Of a stretch of DNA of 64,000 nt, positions 1 through 12,878 are shown in pieces. The stretch lies in the NCBI GenBank assembly GCA_027924585.1, contig BSBM01000994.1:6207001-6271000 (forward strand), given 5' to 3'. The position numbers and the translations under genes were made by a program. The notes under the pieces were generated by a model. The model was not told the DNA's origin. It did no database searches and was given only the letters and a program-made list of their open reading frames with translations. The stretch's first letter is position 1; the number at the start of each line of letters is the position of its first letter. The stretch comes from Larix kaempferi (lineage: Eukaryota; Streptophyta; Pinopsida; Pinales; Pinaceae).

Positions 1-3000
1 TCTTTAAAAAGTTGCATTTATTAAATATTCAGAATTAAGTTATGGGAAAAGAGTGGTTAGACAAGAGCTCTCTGCCTATATAAGCAAGGAGTAATTTCTA
101 ATAATTTTTCCACATAGTGTGTATGTATTTTTCAAGGGTCAACTAAATAACTATCTCTAATAAATTCTCTAGCAAGAGTTAACTCCCATGGAATAGTACA
201 GATAAATTAACATTTCATTATATGAATCAGGAACAATAATAAACATATTTTCTTTAGACCCTAGGTTGCAACATTGCAATAGATAAATAATAAATAAATG
301 TTCATGCCCTGAACAGTTCCTCTCAATAGTTGAAGCACTAGGCTCCAATGCATCTAATAGGTGAGAAAAATGCTTCTGCATCTGGTAGTGTGATATCAAT
401 TGGACTAAAGGAGAATTTGTCCCTTCTTCACGACAAGGTATGAGGCATTGGATGAATCTCTAGTAGCCTGAACTGTAGTGTTGAAAAGGGTGTCCAATTG
501 AAAAGGAGGTTGAAACTGTGGTATAACATACCATGGATGAATCATTAGTGTTGTTACCTCCCAAACATGCACTTCAAATGTTACAAAGTCCTTTAACAAA
601 GTGCAAACCGAGGGGCACTTAGGAAGGTTACTTATTGTCACCTCAACAACTCTTCCACTCACCTAGGCCGGTTCTTTTTTGGAACAAGGGGGGAAACCCT
701 AGAAAGATGGTTTTTGATGTTTTCTTTAGGATTAAAATGGATGGTAGAATTTGCCAAGATCAATGCCTGTCCAATTAGGCTATGGAGGTAGGAAAGATTT
801 AGAACAAGAGGGTTAAAATATGATGTAGAAGGCATAAGTAAGCCATTATAGATGTGCCATAATTACTTCAAAACAAGTTTTTAGATTATGCAAGAATAAA
901 GTGAGATAAATTAAACAAAACACACCATCACAACCATGAAATTACAACCAAAAATAATGTGCAAGCAATAAATAAAGAAGGCATCATGAACCTCTTCAAG
1001 CAATGGAGTTGTCATCAGTAAGATCCTTCAATAATTCAATATTACATCAAGGATTAGCAAGGGTTTAACAATCGCTGCCTTAATCTCTTCTTTTGGGACA
1101 AAATTTCCCTTGTACAAAGATAATCCAGCAGCAAATTAATGGCAATTCTGGAAAAATCCCTAATAATCCATGAAAAGAATAAAGAGATGAAGAAACCTTA
1201 ACTTGAACCAATACCCTTTTTCCAATCCTCCCAAAGATGTCCAATGAAGTACTTGGTGGGGAAATCCCTATCTTCTAGCCATGCCTTTAGCAAATGGCAA
1301 TTCTCCTTTAGTTACACGCTTCCATCCTTTGTAAACCCTAAACTAGGGTTTAGTATTTTTATGGTTCAAAGTGTAGAAACAATATTTTAAATGCATGAAA
1401 TCATCCACTTACCTAGGGTATACCACCCTAGGCACATTGCCAATATTTTAGGGCTCTTTTGACTCTTGTGCACCTCCTCATTGATGTTTAGGGTCTCCAA
1501 CTCCAACACTCCTCTCCTCCATAAAATTATGTCTTGTTTCATCCCTTATATATTTTTATGTTGGGACCCTTTTCCCTTTTGAAAGGTATCATACATCTGT
1601 CTCAGGGACAGAAATTGGTGCCATTTATATGATTATATTTGAAGATCAAGTAGAATAATTGCTTCATCAACAGCCCAAAAGGCCCGCAATATTGATTGAT
1701 ATAAGTGGTCTAATTTCTCCTTCCACATTGTCTTCCTGATAATTTTGGAAATCAGGAGGAGCGTGACAAGGTGGTTTTAAGGGAATCTTGGGAAAAATAG
1801 GTGTTCTCAGTTTCATCCCATACTTCCTTCTTCACAATTGGACTCATTATTTTTTCCACCCTATATAAATTAATCTTTTGGTAGTCAATACTCCAGTTTT
1901 TGGCTTGGACCTTGAACCAAAACTATAATACGACAAGTGGGGCATTAGGAAAGGGAAGTCCTTCACCTAGAAATTTTCCAAGGTTTCATCACAACTACCA
2001 GCATGTTTCTCATCAACCATAAATCTGAACTTGAGCCCAAACACTAAAGTGTAGTTGAACCATTTAGTATAGTAGGCATTGGAAAAAGAGTTGGAAGTAT
2101 AGGAAGGTTGATCCTAACCTCTTCTATAATGTTCTAAACTCTCATTACTAATTCTCAAAGTCAACTATGGGACTGTCAATCTCTTGAGAAGGACATTGCA
2201 TGAGATGATGATGATTGATGGGATCGTCACTGGAATGTAATGGATAATAGAAAATTGCCCTCTCAATGGAGCATTCTGAATCACTTCTATTCATATCAAG
2301 CATAATGCTAATTGGCCAAGGAACCCTAGTTAAATTCTATTTTGGGATAGTACAATTACTCTTTTCCACGTAAAACTTTTGATTATTTATTTAAGAATTT
2401 AGGAAGTTAAAGGAAAGATTGAAAACAAAATTAAAAAAGGACATATTGTGACAAAAAATATTTCTGCTAACCATAAGATTGTATAATTAATCACAACCAT
2501 GTTTAAAACCCAAGCTTGAAGTCTGAGCCTGAATGAATATCTCTGAAGTTGTGCACTGTCAACAGTTGTATACCAATTCTTGCAACATCCACAATCATCT
2601 TTGTCCGAAAAAGAGGAATTTGTCCGAAGTATTATTGGGTCATGGTTGTAGGTGAATGTTACTATTTTTTTATGCTCCAAAATGGTTTCAAAAACCTCCC
2701 TTAAATTGTGAAAAGTTCCCAGGATTCATCAAACGACTGGTATGCTGGTAAACTACACTCCTAAAACCTCATCACAATCTGTCGGTAACCTTCAAAAAAT
2801 TGTCCTTCAAAACATCGTCTATATTAGAATCTTTTAGGTTTCACACAAGGTATTCTTCCTTAGTATATATACTTACTAATCAGTGGTCTACACATTAGTT
2901 CCGATCCATAAGTTGTAATCTATGATTGTGGTTTGGTTGCTTCAAAATGCTTGCATTCTAGAAGAAAAGTGAATCCCCACATTCAATTTTTCAACTCCAG

Positions 3001-3250
3001 TGGTAGCTTCATTTAAATTGTATTCCCTGATTGTGGTTTTGAACGTTGGGTGTGTTATTAGTGAAGTAGCAGTGAAATCCATTATGTGTGTTGATCCCTA
3101 TAAATTTTGAACGTTATGTGTGTTATTAGTGGTTTTAAACGTTATGTGTGTTATTCCCTATAAATTTTGATTTCCATTTGAAATTGGTGCAAAATTATCT
3201 AAAACCATCTAATAGTTAATTTGGATATCAAATAAAGTTGGCCTACAATT
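1..3250. other. No recognisable gene; AT-rich repeat-like DNA
   Basis: I see no coding region with a recognisable domain on either strand. The few short open frames (for example minus strand 2399-2680) resemble no family I know. Small direct repeats occur near 3110-3160, where a phrase ending in gtgtgttattagtgg recurs. The stretch is probably decayed transposon or intergenic DNA. Confidence 0.4.
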
Positions 3251-3343
3251 GTGTTGCCTGCAGTCTTGAGTTTCATCTTGGCAATGGTGACCCACACCAG
3301 TCGTCACCATTACCATGCTTAAACTCAATACCGCTGGCAACAC
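3251..3343. repeat. Foldback (inverted-repeat) hairpin, small member of a local family
   Basis: Bases 3251-3290 pair imperfectly with 3302-3343 around a loop of about 11 bases. The arm sequence, including gagtttcatcttggcaatgg, is close to the inner arm of the much larger foldback at 14245-15060, so both appear to belong to one repeat family. Confidence 0.6.
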
Positions 3344-5173
3344 TTCTCGGATCGAGTCACATTGTAATTAGTACTAGTAAATGATTGTTCTTTAAGTTCA
3401 CAATTCTATCCTGCATAATGAATGATGTAATTAGATGTATTTTATGGTTTCCTAGAGGAAGAGGAGTTGTAGGGATCCATGTCTTACTTATCTCTTAGGT
3501 GTGCGGTACTATTTCATACTTAACATCCCTCTAGTTTGGGAAAAATTTCAACATTTGTTTCCACATGTGAAGACTTTTATTGGTTATTATGTGGACATGG
3601 ATGGTTGCTTCATTTTCCAAAGTGGACAATCTTGATGGGTGCAAACCCCCTTTGAGTACATTGCTTGTTGAACAAGTAATCTTGACGGAAGCCTTTGGAG
3701 GAGGCTAATGTGGGCATCTTTTGGTTGCTTTGAGCACTTGGTGGGTTGAAATTCCATGAGTAAGGTATGGATTCACTCCTAAGGTACTAGCTCGTAATTG
3801 AGAATATCCGTGGTTGGGATCAAAAGGACTACAAACCCATCCTTAATGTAAATTCAAATAACCTTGTAGGTTGGAGCCCCCATAATGTCTTTCTTTCATG
3901 GTGCCACCATATGAGTTTTGAAAGTAAGATTAACTGGCCCCATCCCATTATGAAGTAGAACCATGTGAGATAGATCACATAACACTATTAGCATCATGAT
4001 ATTCCCCAGTTGTGGTTACTATTTTTTTATTAAGCTCATGAACATTTATATGCAGTTTATTGTTTCTACTATCACTGTGTTTTTGTGATGAATGATTGAA
4101 GAATGTTACAAGTGTGCCTAAAGAATTATGAACATGGATATATACAATTCCTTATATTTATTATCACTTTATTTTATGTGATGAATTCACTTGCATGACT
4201 TGAGTATATATGAAGCTCTCCTTAAGGTCCATGAATGAACTTGAACACTTGTTGCATTCATTTAATTTGAAAGAGTAGTTATAGTTTGAAATAACTCTCT
4301 CCTTACCTTAGCTAGCATTCATTGAAAGGAAAGGATTATTTTATTCATATGCATTTGCATGGTTTGAGTCAGTCATCACACCACGACTTGCACTTCCATC
4401 ACCCGACTAAGTAATACAACCATTAAAATTTAACTCGTTAACTAAACACACATTAACCTCGCTTGAGGATAAAAAGAATTTGGCAGTTAGGTAGGACACC
4501 GGGGATAGACATCCAAATAATTCCCCTTTGTCATTTTCATTTGAGACATAGTTGTTGTCCTCTAGGGTACTAAAATCCTCTAGTATTTATTAACACAGTC
4601 ATTGACCAGTTTGTGGAGAGGGCCACCCGTCGCTTCGGGGGTAAGCCGTGAGGATTGGTTCCAGATGGACTTTGTGGAATACCGCACTCCACTTAGCTCC
4701 TAAGGCATATCGATCCATTGTCTTCCTTGTATTTTTCGGCCACCATACTGGTGATACAAGGGTGACAAGGCAGAAGTGCTAGTATCCTTCTCCTACGTGC
4801 CATAAATGAGGTAGCTTAGTAACTTTTCTTCTAGGGCTCTTTACCTCGGATCCCTTTCGATAAAGGGATATCCTTCCATTATTGGTCTCTCATTTTGTAT
4901 TGTTCGACTTGGATTTCATCACCTTGCGAAGGATACAACTTGTTGAGGTCTCCAACTCTTAGTTAGGAGGTTTTGCTTGCTATTTCACCTTTTTAGAGGG
5001 TCTTTTTCTTTTTAATGTTGCTTGTTGGAATTCTGGCCACTTTTGTTTCAGCTCGCTTACTATGACACCGGTCCCAGTACAGGTTTTCGAGCTTGCTTTT
5101 TTGGCCTGCGAGCCATGTCTTTTCCTAGCTCCCCTTCTGCATGCTCGGTAGCTTTAGGTTTTTTGAGTCATTA
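3344..5173. other. No recognisable gene
   Basis: No domain-bearing open frame was found. The segment has the mixed, moderately GC-richer look of retrotransposon LTR or untranslated sequence (for example 4600-5110), but I cannot find a primer site, polypurine tract or second copy that would define an element. Confidence 0.35.
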
Positions 5174-5763
5174 GAGGAAATTTCAATTTAAAATGGGCCT
5201 TCCAAAAATAATACAAATTCCATGTCATCATGTATTAGCCAATCAAAATGCTTTAAAATTAAAAAAGGGAGCACCTAAAAAATTGGAGGGAAAAAATAAA
5301 AACGATTTTTTTTTATCGTATTTTCAACTTATCTCCTTGTAGTTTTACTCAAATTTCAAGCAGGAGGACTCATTGGATGCATAATTAAATTATACATCCA
5401 ACATTTACCCATGTTGCATACTTCTAACAACATCCACACCATGAAAAATTGAAAATACATTAAAAAATGTGTTTTCTCTCACTAGAAACACATTTTTAAT
5501 GTATTTTCAATTTTTCATAGTGTGGATGTTGTTAAAAGTATGCAACATGGGTACTCGTTGGATGCATAATATAATTATGCAACATGGGTACTCGTTGGAT
5601 GCATAATTTAATTATGCATCCAACGAGTCCTCCTACTTGCAATTTGAGTAAACCTACAAGGAGATAAGTTGAAAATACAATCCAAAAAAGTAGTTTTTTA
5701 CTCTCTCTCTGTTATTATTTTATTATTTTCCTTAGGAGGCCCATTTTTTACCCAAATTTCCTC
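5174..5763. mobile_element. Palindromic MITE-like foldback element flanked by TA
   Basis: A 590-bp segment is almost entirely an inverted repeat centred near 5475. Its ends read GAGGAAATTT and its reverse complement, with TA immediately outside each end (5172-5173 and 5764-5765), as expected for a Tc1/mariner-type target duplication. The arms pair over well over 200 bp each. The right arm has an extra internal copy of about 39 bp (a gcaacatgggtactcg phrase near 5542 and again near 5581). There is no coding capacity. The termini are not the canonical Stowaway sequence, so the superfamily is inferred only from the TA flanks. Confidence 0.7.
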
Positions 5764-6036
5764 TAATGTCTTACACGATTAGTTACCAATTATCTGATGA
5801 TGTGTGATGTTCTCTTCTCCTAGGTCTTCGATATGGTTGAGTTAGATGGTCTTTTCAAGGGACTGAACACCCCTTGATGGAGCCACTAATGCTTGACCTT
5901 AGGAGTAGTCTAGAGGACCACGTGATCACATCATCCGTGTGGACTTTTTCGTTTACTATGATGATGGTCTTTTAGGTTATATGGTACAATGGTACATTTG
6001 AGAGAGAGATGAGTGGTTGTACCCCACCTTGCTTGA

Positions 6037-7118
6037 TTGTATTATGGTCTTTCCATTTTGTCGATAATATTTATGTGGTACCCTACCTTTTACCTTTTGG
6101 GTCTTTTACTCATCTTGGTATATCTTTTGATTTGTACCACCTTTTATGTTTTTGGCCTTGTGGGTAATATGGTAGTTTTTCCACATTTGAGGTACACCCC
6201 CTTTGTCCATAGTTGTTATGAGTCTTTATACCAACTTTCTAGCACCCTCCAGACCTTAGTTAGGAAGGTTGCTTGCTATCATACCTTTTGGTGGTCCTAT
6301 TTGAGTTACAAAAGGTAGTTACAAGGAGCTATTGCATATAAGAGGTAGTTACAAGGATCTATTGCATATATTTGACATTATTTGACCTTCCATCTCTTTG
6401 GCATGTCAAATAACAGGTAGTTACAAGGAGCTATTGCAATATATATTTGACCTTATTTGTACCTTCCCCACAATGGTTGATTTACTTTTGGTCCTTACAC
6501 CCTGTTGTTTATTGGTCTTGTGGTAGCTTGTCCTTTAATTTTGGTCCTTTCATTTTTTTGTGGTACCTTGCCTCTCACCTTTTGGGTCTTTTACTGATCT
6601 TGAGATATATTTTGATTTGTACCTTGCCTTTTACCTTTTGGGTCTTTTACTCATCTTGGTATATCTTTTGATTTGTACCACCTTTTATGTTTTTGGTCTT
6701 GTGGGTACTATGGTAGTTTGTCCAAATTTGAGGTACACCCCCTTTGTCCATAGTTGTTATGAGTCTTTATACCCACTTCATACCACCCTCCAGACCTTAG
6801 TTAGGAAGGTTGCTTGCTATCATACCTTTTGGTGGTCCTATTTGAGTTACAAGAGGTAGTTATAAGGAGATATTGGATATAAGAGGTAGTTACAAGGAGC
6901 TACTGCATATAAGAGGTAGTTACAAGGAGCTATCCATGCATATATTTGACATTATTTGACCTTCCATCTCTTTGTCATGTCAAATAACAGGCAGTTACAA
7001 GGAGCTATTGCAATATATATTAGACCTTATTTGTACCTTCCCCACAATGGTTGATTTACTTTTGGTCCCAAGGGTTATGAGTCTAATTTATAACCACTCT
7101 TTTCTTTTTTACTTGTAC
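6037..7118. repeat. 541-bp tandem duplication with internal short repeats
   Basis: Two adjacent copies with a period of 541 bp; for instance taccttttgggtcttttact begins at 6091 and again at 6632. Inside each copy a unit of about 30 bp (aggtagttacaaggagctatt) is repeated, two to three times in the first copy and more in the second (6860-7010). Two related open frames on the plus strand (6037-6318 and 6560-6859) arise only because the duplication preserves frame, and I do not regard them as genes. It may be part of an LTR or transposon. Confidence 0.75.
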
Positions 7119-7893
7119 CTTACTGGTTGGTTTGTTGACCCTTTGGTTGGTCCTTATACCTTACTGGGGGCCGTGAGTCTCTCTGGCCTCAGTTTGCTGG
7201 CTGTCAGCTCATCTTTATTGTGATTGTACTAAGCCTTTTGATTGTCATTGACTTTCTTTGATTGGCTATCCCATATCCCAGTCATCTCTCTCTCTTTCTG
7301 GTTTGTACTAACCCTATAATAGGGTCACTTGGTTCCTAGAGTTGACTGGCCTCTAAGAGGCACAGTCATTTCTGAAAGTAACTCTTTTGAGTATATTATA
7401 GGAAACGTCTACACCCAGGTAATCAAATATCTGTTGGTTATAAGACTTAAGTAATCAAATTGTTGGTAATCAAATACGTGGTAAATAATTTGAATTAAGT
7501 AGTTAAGGCTTGTCTTGTCAGACAAAATTGTTGGTAATCAAATTATATTTGTTGGTAAAGAATTTTAAGAGTGGTGGAACTCGACCTCGATTGAACTTGT
7601 GAGGAAAATTATCTTGGAGAATAAGTGTCCTGACAGAAAACTAAGTAGAATTGTGACTTTATTTGTTGAACCATGACCTTATCATAACTAGAATAGATTG
7701 CTCCAGACTTCCATTTGTGATAAAAGACACAATAAAATTTGAAACAACAAAAGGAAAGTTTGCAAGATGGCAAGCATTGTTTTGATGTTATAACTGTACT
7801 GTTCATGAGCACATTTCTGGGAAAGCAAAAAGCATTCCTGACTTTTTAATAAGTGAATATTTGACACAGAAGTGTATTGTTAATTTTTAAGAA
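7119..7893. other. No recognisable gene
   Basis: No supported gene. Short direct repeats of ttgttggtaatcaaat occur around 7430-7560. The segment leads into the coding relic that starts at 7894 without a visible boundary. Confidence 0.35.
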
Positions 7894-8876
7894 GTGGGCC
7901 TGAAGCAAGCAATCCTAAAACAAGTTAGCCTGGTGCAAACGAGCACGAGGAAAGCGAGCGTAGAAGTTCAAATCAGAATCCAGTGGGCCCATAACCCACA
8001 AGTAAACATGAAAATATCTGCTTGGACCAGAGGAAAAAATCATATCTATACTATCAATGATAATATGAGTTGGTTGGATTATATGCAAGACTGGAAACCC
8101 AAGTGGGAGTTGAGACATGCTAAAGTATTAGATGCTAACTTATAGGGATCTGGTGCTTTTATTAGACTAGTGCCAGAACTCAGAAGAATGCCTATGGGAT
8201 CCAATATTGTACCAGAGATGATTTACAACAACTCCTTGAGAAAAGCAGCTGATGCAAGCAATTGGTTAACTCACCTATACCATGATCTTAAGTTAATATC
8301 GACGGAGGGATCTACACCTCACCCCGGGCTACGAGTAGAACAACAATACTACTGTATTAACCATATACGTTCTTTGGAAGCATGGCCACATCAAGATGCA
8401 AGTCTCCGGTTTCCCAGTATTACACACACTTATGAAAAATATAAAAAATTATGGTGGAAATTCTTGAGAAAAGAAAATACAAATAAAAAATATTATGCCA
8501 CGCTAAAGTTTGGACCTCAAATGACACATATCCATGAGGATCCTGCATGGTTCGTCCCTGATTGGACTAGAGACTGGTGGTGGTCATTCGACATCAACCT
8601 GACAACATTAGATCCAGGTGCTATTTATAATCTAAAACGGTAAGTTGGAGAATCTCTCGAACAGGTCAAAGATATTTTGCAGACAAAGCTTACTGAGGCT
8701 CAAATCCTTGGGTACTACATTAAAAACGAATGACAGTGGCTTGTCAAAACCCACATAGACGTCCACACACATCAGAATAGACGCATGGTGCTGAAGTATG
8801 TTTATTTAAAGGCATGGGTTGTTGAATCCAATGTCTTTAGAGAATTATATGGTCCCCCATACTCCGATGAGTTGTA
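7894..8876 (+). pseudogene. Unrecognised coding relic, aromatic- and Trp-rich, with internal stops
   Basis: One plus-strand reading frame stays protein-like for about 980 bp, broken by TAG at 8143-8145, TAA at 8641-8643 and a TGA near 8731. The translated text is rich in Trp, Tyr and His (phrases such as DPAWFVPDWTRDWWWSF and RSLEAWPHQDASLRFPS) and continues as protein-like sequence past the stops to about 8876. I do not recognise the family. It has the composition of a real folded domain rather than a random frame. It lies 0.8 kb upstream of the SET-domain pseudogene in the same orientation and could belong to the same element, but this is only proximity. Confidence is moderate for a former coding region and nil for a function. 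Confidence 0.5.
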
Positions 8877-9673
8877 AATATCTCAAAAGTATTTGGCTAT
8901 GAGTGGGGCCTGTCCATTCAAATTGTCATAAAGATTGAAAAGAAAGTATTTGTAACTATGTAATGATAATATAAAGAAAGCCCTACATTTCTCTATGTCA
9001 ATATGATTCAAAATCTATGTTATGAATTAAATACCCTAAGTCAATATTACAAGTAATTGTCGAAAGGCAGCATTAGTTGGGAGTATGACTGAAAGCTCCC
9101 ATTTTTCAAAACAACTTACATGTTTATGGTTCCGTTTTTGCTTAATTTATTTACTTTCAGTCATCTAAGAAGACCATGCTTGAATAAGATTATACAAGTT
9201 CCACAACATTATACAAAATATTGTTTTTGAAGATTTTTGAACACTTATTAACCACCTAAAATATCTTACTTTTGAAAGTCATAAAAACTTTTAGACGTTT
9301 TCCATAATGGTTAGTGATTTTTATTTTATATTATTAGTGTTGAATATAAATATCTTACTAAATGTGACTAGACTTCAACTACCGAGTTGATGAACCCAAA
9401 CTGATGGGATGAGAGAGACTTTAGGGCTATGATGACAAAGTTGATAGTTGGATGGTTTGATATGGGAGTCAAGACATAAAGGAGCAATAAAAGAAAGCTC
9501 ATAATTGCTTGAATTTGTACTCATAAGAAAGATAAGGTGATCATCTTCCTCATCGCTTGAATGCCTACATGTTGAGAAAGGGAATGAGGATCAAGTAACA
9601 TTATAAAAGGTGCTATAGTACGTCACCTTTTAAGAGGTGCTATGCCTTGTGATCGCATCTAAACTTTTTTTCC
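8877..9673. other. No recognisable gene; spacer between two coding relics
   Basis: AT-rich sequence without a supported frame. It could hold introns or the promoter of the pseudogene that starts at 9674, but no clear TATA box or splice pair can be assigned. Confidence 0.35.
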
Positions 9674-10408
9674 ATGGTGCGGGTAGAACCAAACAAATAT
9701 TTGTTAGATCTATCTTCCTCGAGCGAGGGGATTTTAGGAAGGACAGAGGAAAGTGAGACATCCAGTAGGTCTAGAAGAGTTGTATCAACTAGATGTCAAA
9801 AGACCAGAAGAAAATTCGATAAACGCAATGAATTTTTTCACGATCGAGGGGGGTCATGTTCCTATGGTGATGAGATAAAAGACAACCTCGAGGTGCCCTT
9901 GAGGTACAAAAATTTAGTGAAACAGTGGGTACCCAAAGATCTTCCTCGACCGAACACAGATTTGTGTGTGAACGAGAGGATATATCGAATAGCACTATCG
10001 TCAATACATGGTTTCAGGTTGTTCAACATGGATGGCATAAGGGTCCCTTACAACACATGTACAGAATTGATGGAGTATGTTGGACCATGTTATAGCTACA
10101 CAGATTGGATGCACCTGGTCCAATTTACAAAAAGTATGTGTAGCTATGGATTGCCAACAAACTATTTATAGTTGAAAGACATAAATCAAAATAAAGAAGC
10201 AATGTTGTACATGGATGGAAAGCCAAAGGCCATAGGGAATATTGTGGGGTTTATAAACAATACACAACCAGGGTCTACAATTAAGCAACCAAACTGCGAA
10301 TTTGAGGGGCATGAAGGAAACCGTGTTTTTGTAGTTGCCATTAAATCAATATCTGCAGGGGAAGAGTTTCTTATTAATTACAATTTGAACCGAGTATATA
10401 CAAAAAAG
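9674..10408 (+). pseudogene. Exon 1 of the above: SET (lysine methyltransferase-like) domain
   Basis: After a basic, Ser-rich leader of about 60 residues, the frame shows SET hallmarks in order. An opening strand is followed by a Glu-Tyr-Val-Gly turn (LMEYVGPC). Next comes GFINN, then QPNCEF in the place of the usual Asn-His-Ser...Asn-Cys cofactor knot. An acidic-aromatic end follows (SAGEEFLINYN), matching the GEEL.xDY motif that completes the active site. Proteins of this superfamily transfer methyl groups from S-adenosylmethionine to lysine. The canonical NHS triplet is altered to INN, so catalytic ability of even the intact ancestor is uncertain. A TAG at 10169-10171 interrupts the domain. 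No pre-SET or post-SET cysteine cluster is evident. Confidence 0.65.
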
Positions 10409-12102
10409 GTTACTATGGGAGTGGTACATATAACAATTTACCCAACCTTTTATTAATGAATTTAACATATTAAGGATTTTTTTATTAGTTTATTTCGTTT
10501 AAATTTTCCATGTTTACTTCGCAGGCTAGTGATCGGGATAAAAACCCGCCAGTAGATGGTCAGAGGAGTACATATTCCTCGAGGGATCAGGTATACATCT
10601 TTGTAATAGTGCAAATATAATAAGAAAAAATAGTTTTTTTTTCCTTTGTTTTTTCATTATTAGTATATTGGTTTCATTCCTATAATGTTATCTAATTATT
10701 TTGTTTACGTAATAATTTTCTCTATGTTTTTTATGTAGTCTGGTTCTGCAAGGGTCACAGTACCCTTGACGCTACAGGTATACATATTATTTGTAATAGT
10801 AAAAATATAATACTTAATAATAGTTTTTAATCGATGTGTTTTCTCATGATTAGTTTTGGATTCGTTTAGGTGATCACTTTCACTATGTTTTTTATTTAGG
10901 TATCTGTAAGGGGTGGCTCCCAGATATTAGAAGATCAGGGAAAGTCACCAATGAGCATCGATCCGAGGAGTGGATCACGATCCTCTATGTTGTAGGTATA
11001 ATCCATTGGAATCGTACCAATATAATACATAGCATAATGTTTATTTTGTTATGTATTTTTCGTGTGTATACTGGTTTCGTTGTGATAATGTTTTCTAATT
11101 CTTTTTTGCAAGGGCTCGATGATCGGGGCAAGTTGATAGCTATGGATCAGACGACACCATCATCCAAGCAACAAGTAAACCTAGTTGTAATTTTAGGAAT
11201 CTATCATGATCATAGATATGTTTTGTTAATATAATAATTTTAGGAATCTATCATGATATAACTCAATAATGTTTTATATATTTTTGTTGCAGCCCAGTGA
11301 ATCGTTGTATGAAACAACATCAGAAGAATGTTCAATAGATCCTGAAGTGGCTAAGATCATTAAATATTCCCATGTAATTTGTGAAGCCACAAAAACAATT
11401 AAGATGATAGACAAATTGTTGGAAAAATATAGTGCAGAACTTATTTCTCTGCTAATCAAGATTCCGCAAACAAGCTAGAACCTGGCAAGGATTGAATTGT
11501 TGGAACGGAAATCTGAATCCTTGGAAGTAAGTTGAGGAATCTTGTTTCACAAAATAATTCATTTATGACTTTATAATTTTCTCTTTTATATGATAGTACC
11601 GAACATGTAAGACGTGGTTTGTATTTATAGAATTATTGAAAAACACACAATAGTGGTAGAGGTGATGTTGGCCCCAGCGAGGCTCGTGGAGAGACGTGGC
11701 ATCATGAGAAAATGACTACATGTGCATCGACTACTCCTTCGCCATTGTTGTCAACTGAATAGTCGGAAACACGTTCTGACACACCACGGACCCCAACTGT
11801 GAGTGCACCAGCCGCTAGTGACCGATGTACACTGGATCCTCCAGAAGAAGGGGTTGACATCGATCAGAATCCTGGTAATATTGATATCGACCTAGCTACA
11901 TTTCCAGGATCTTCCCGTGACACTAGCATGGGAACAATGGAGGTAACATTTTTGGTTGACGTAGATCTCGTCCCAATAAAGATCAATAAGGTCCCAGGTA
12001 ATTAATATACGTTGATCAAGTTAGTGTTTATAACTTCATTGTAATATACCGATAAAATGTTTTCTTTCAACTAATTATGATCATGGCATGATCGTTTCAC
12101 AG

Positions 12103-12878
12103 GAAATGATGTTTTCTATAAACAAATGAATGACACGTGCTTGGATATCTTCAGGCCCACCATCCGAGAAAGGTGGGATAAACAACCAAAATGTTTAAAA
12201 GATGAACTCACTAATCAGTTGGTTGGCCTGTTCGGCGACAAGACCTTCAATAAAGTCGAGGTCATGAAAAAGGATGGACTAAATGTGAAGGTTGTTCGAG
12301 ACCAATATAGGACCCACCTGGAAAAAACCCTAGGTATGAGCACCCTCCAATGATTCCAACAATGGAGTGGAGAGCTCTAGTGGAGGATGGAAAGGAGAGG
12401 GCTCAGAGAAGAGAAGGAAAGATAACACCAAGAACGGGGAGGTATGCAATACTTTCCGCAATGTAATTCAAAACCTTATTATTATCGAATATTTCTATAT
12501 CAAACTTGGAACATCTAATGTATTTCAACACTTGCACAGGCTGCTAGACACATCAAAGGCCACAAAGGAAAGACTTGAGAAAATAGGTCAGCACAAGCTT
12601 GGGCCTGGTGGTTATTCCAATTGTGCGGCACGATTTGTAAGTTTCGAAAAACCAATAATGCATACAAATAATAAATTCCAAATTATTTTTCATTTTATTG
12701 CACCAAAAAATGTTAATTAACGACATTATGCAAATATGCAGGCCGAACGATTCAATGAATAGGCTAATGAGGAAGACATAAGCTTGGCTTCAAGGAAGGC
12801 ATCAGAGCTATTGTTAAACGCCGAAAAAACTTGTCTGGCCAAACACATTCTTCTGGTACCAATCCATCTAGTGCACAG
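12103..12878 (+). pseudogene. Exons 8-10 of the above: transposase-accessory-like block
   Basis: The three exons encode a Trp/Arg/Lys-rich, mainly helical-looking region. It runs from an IRERWDKQP phrase through LTNQLVGLFGD to a Lys-rich stretch ending in HKLGPGGYSNCAARF. The layout (helical block, Glu/Lys/Arg linker, then a His-Gly-Gly-aromatic motif) recalls the Ptta/En/Spm transposase-associated domain of plant CACTA elements. The resemblance is by pattern only, and I would not assign it firmly. A one-base shift in the A-run at 12321-12330 separates two halves that otherwise read smoothly, and TAG 12760 interrupts exon 10. Confidence 0.4.

Noticed and set aside
2399-2680. Minus-strand frame of 93 residues
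   Set aside because: No recognisable domain, no neighbouring exon, and composition typical of AT-rich intergenic DNA.
6037-6859. Two similar hydrophobic plus-strand frames that look like paralogous membrane proteins
   Set aside because: They are the two copies of a 541-bp tandem DNA duplication with biased composition, no recognisable domain and no regulatory context.
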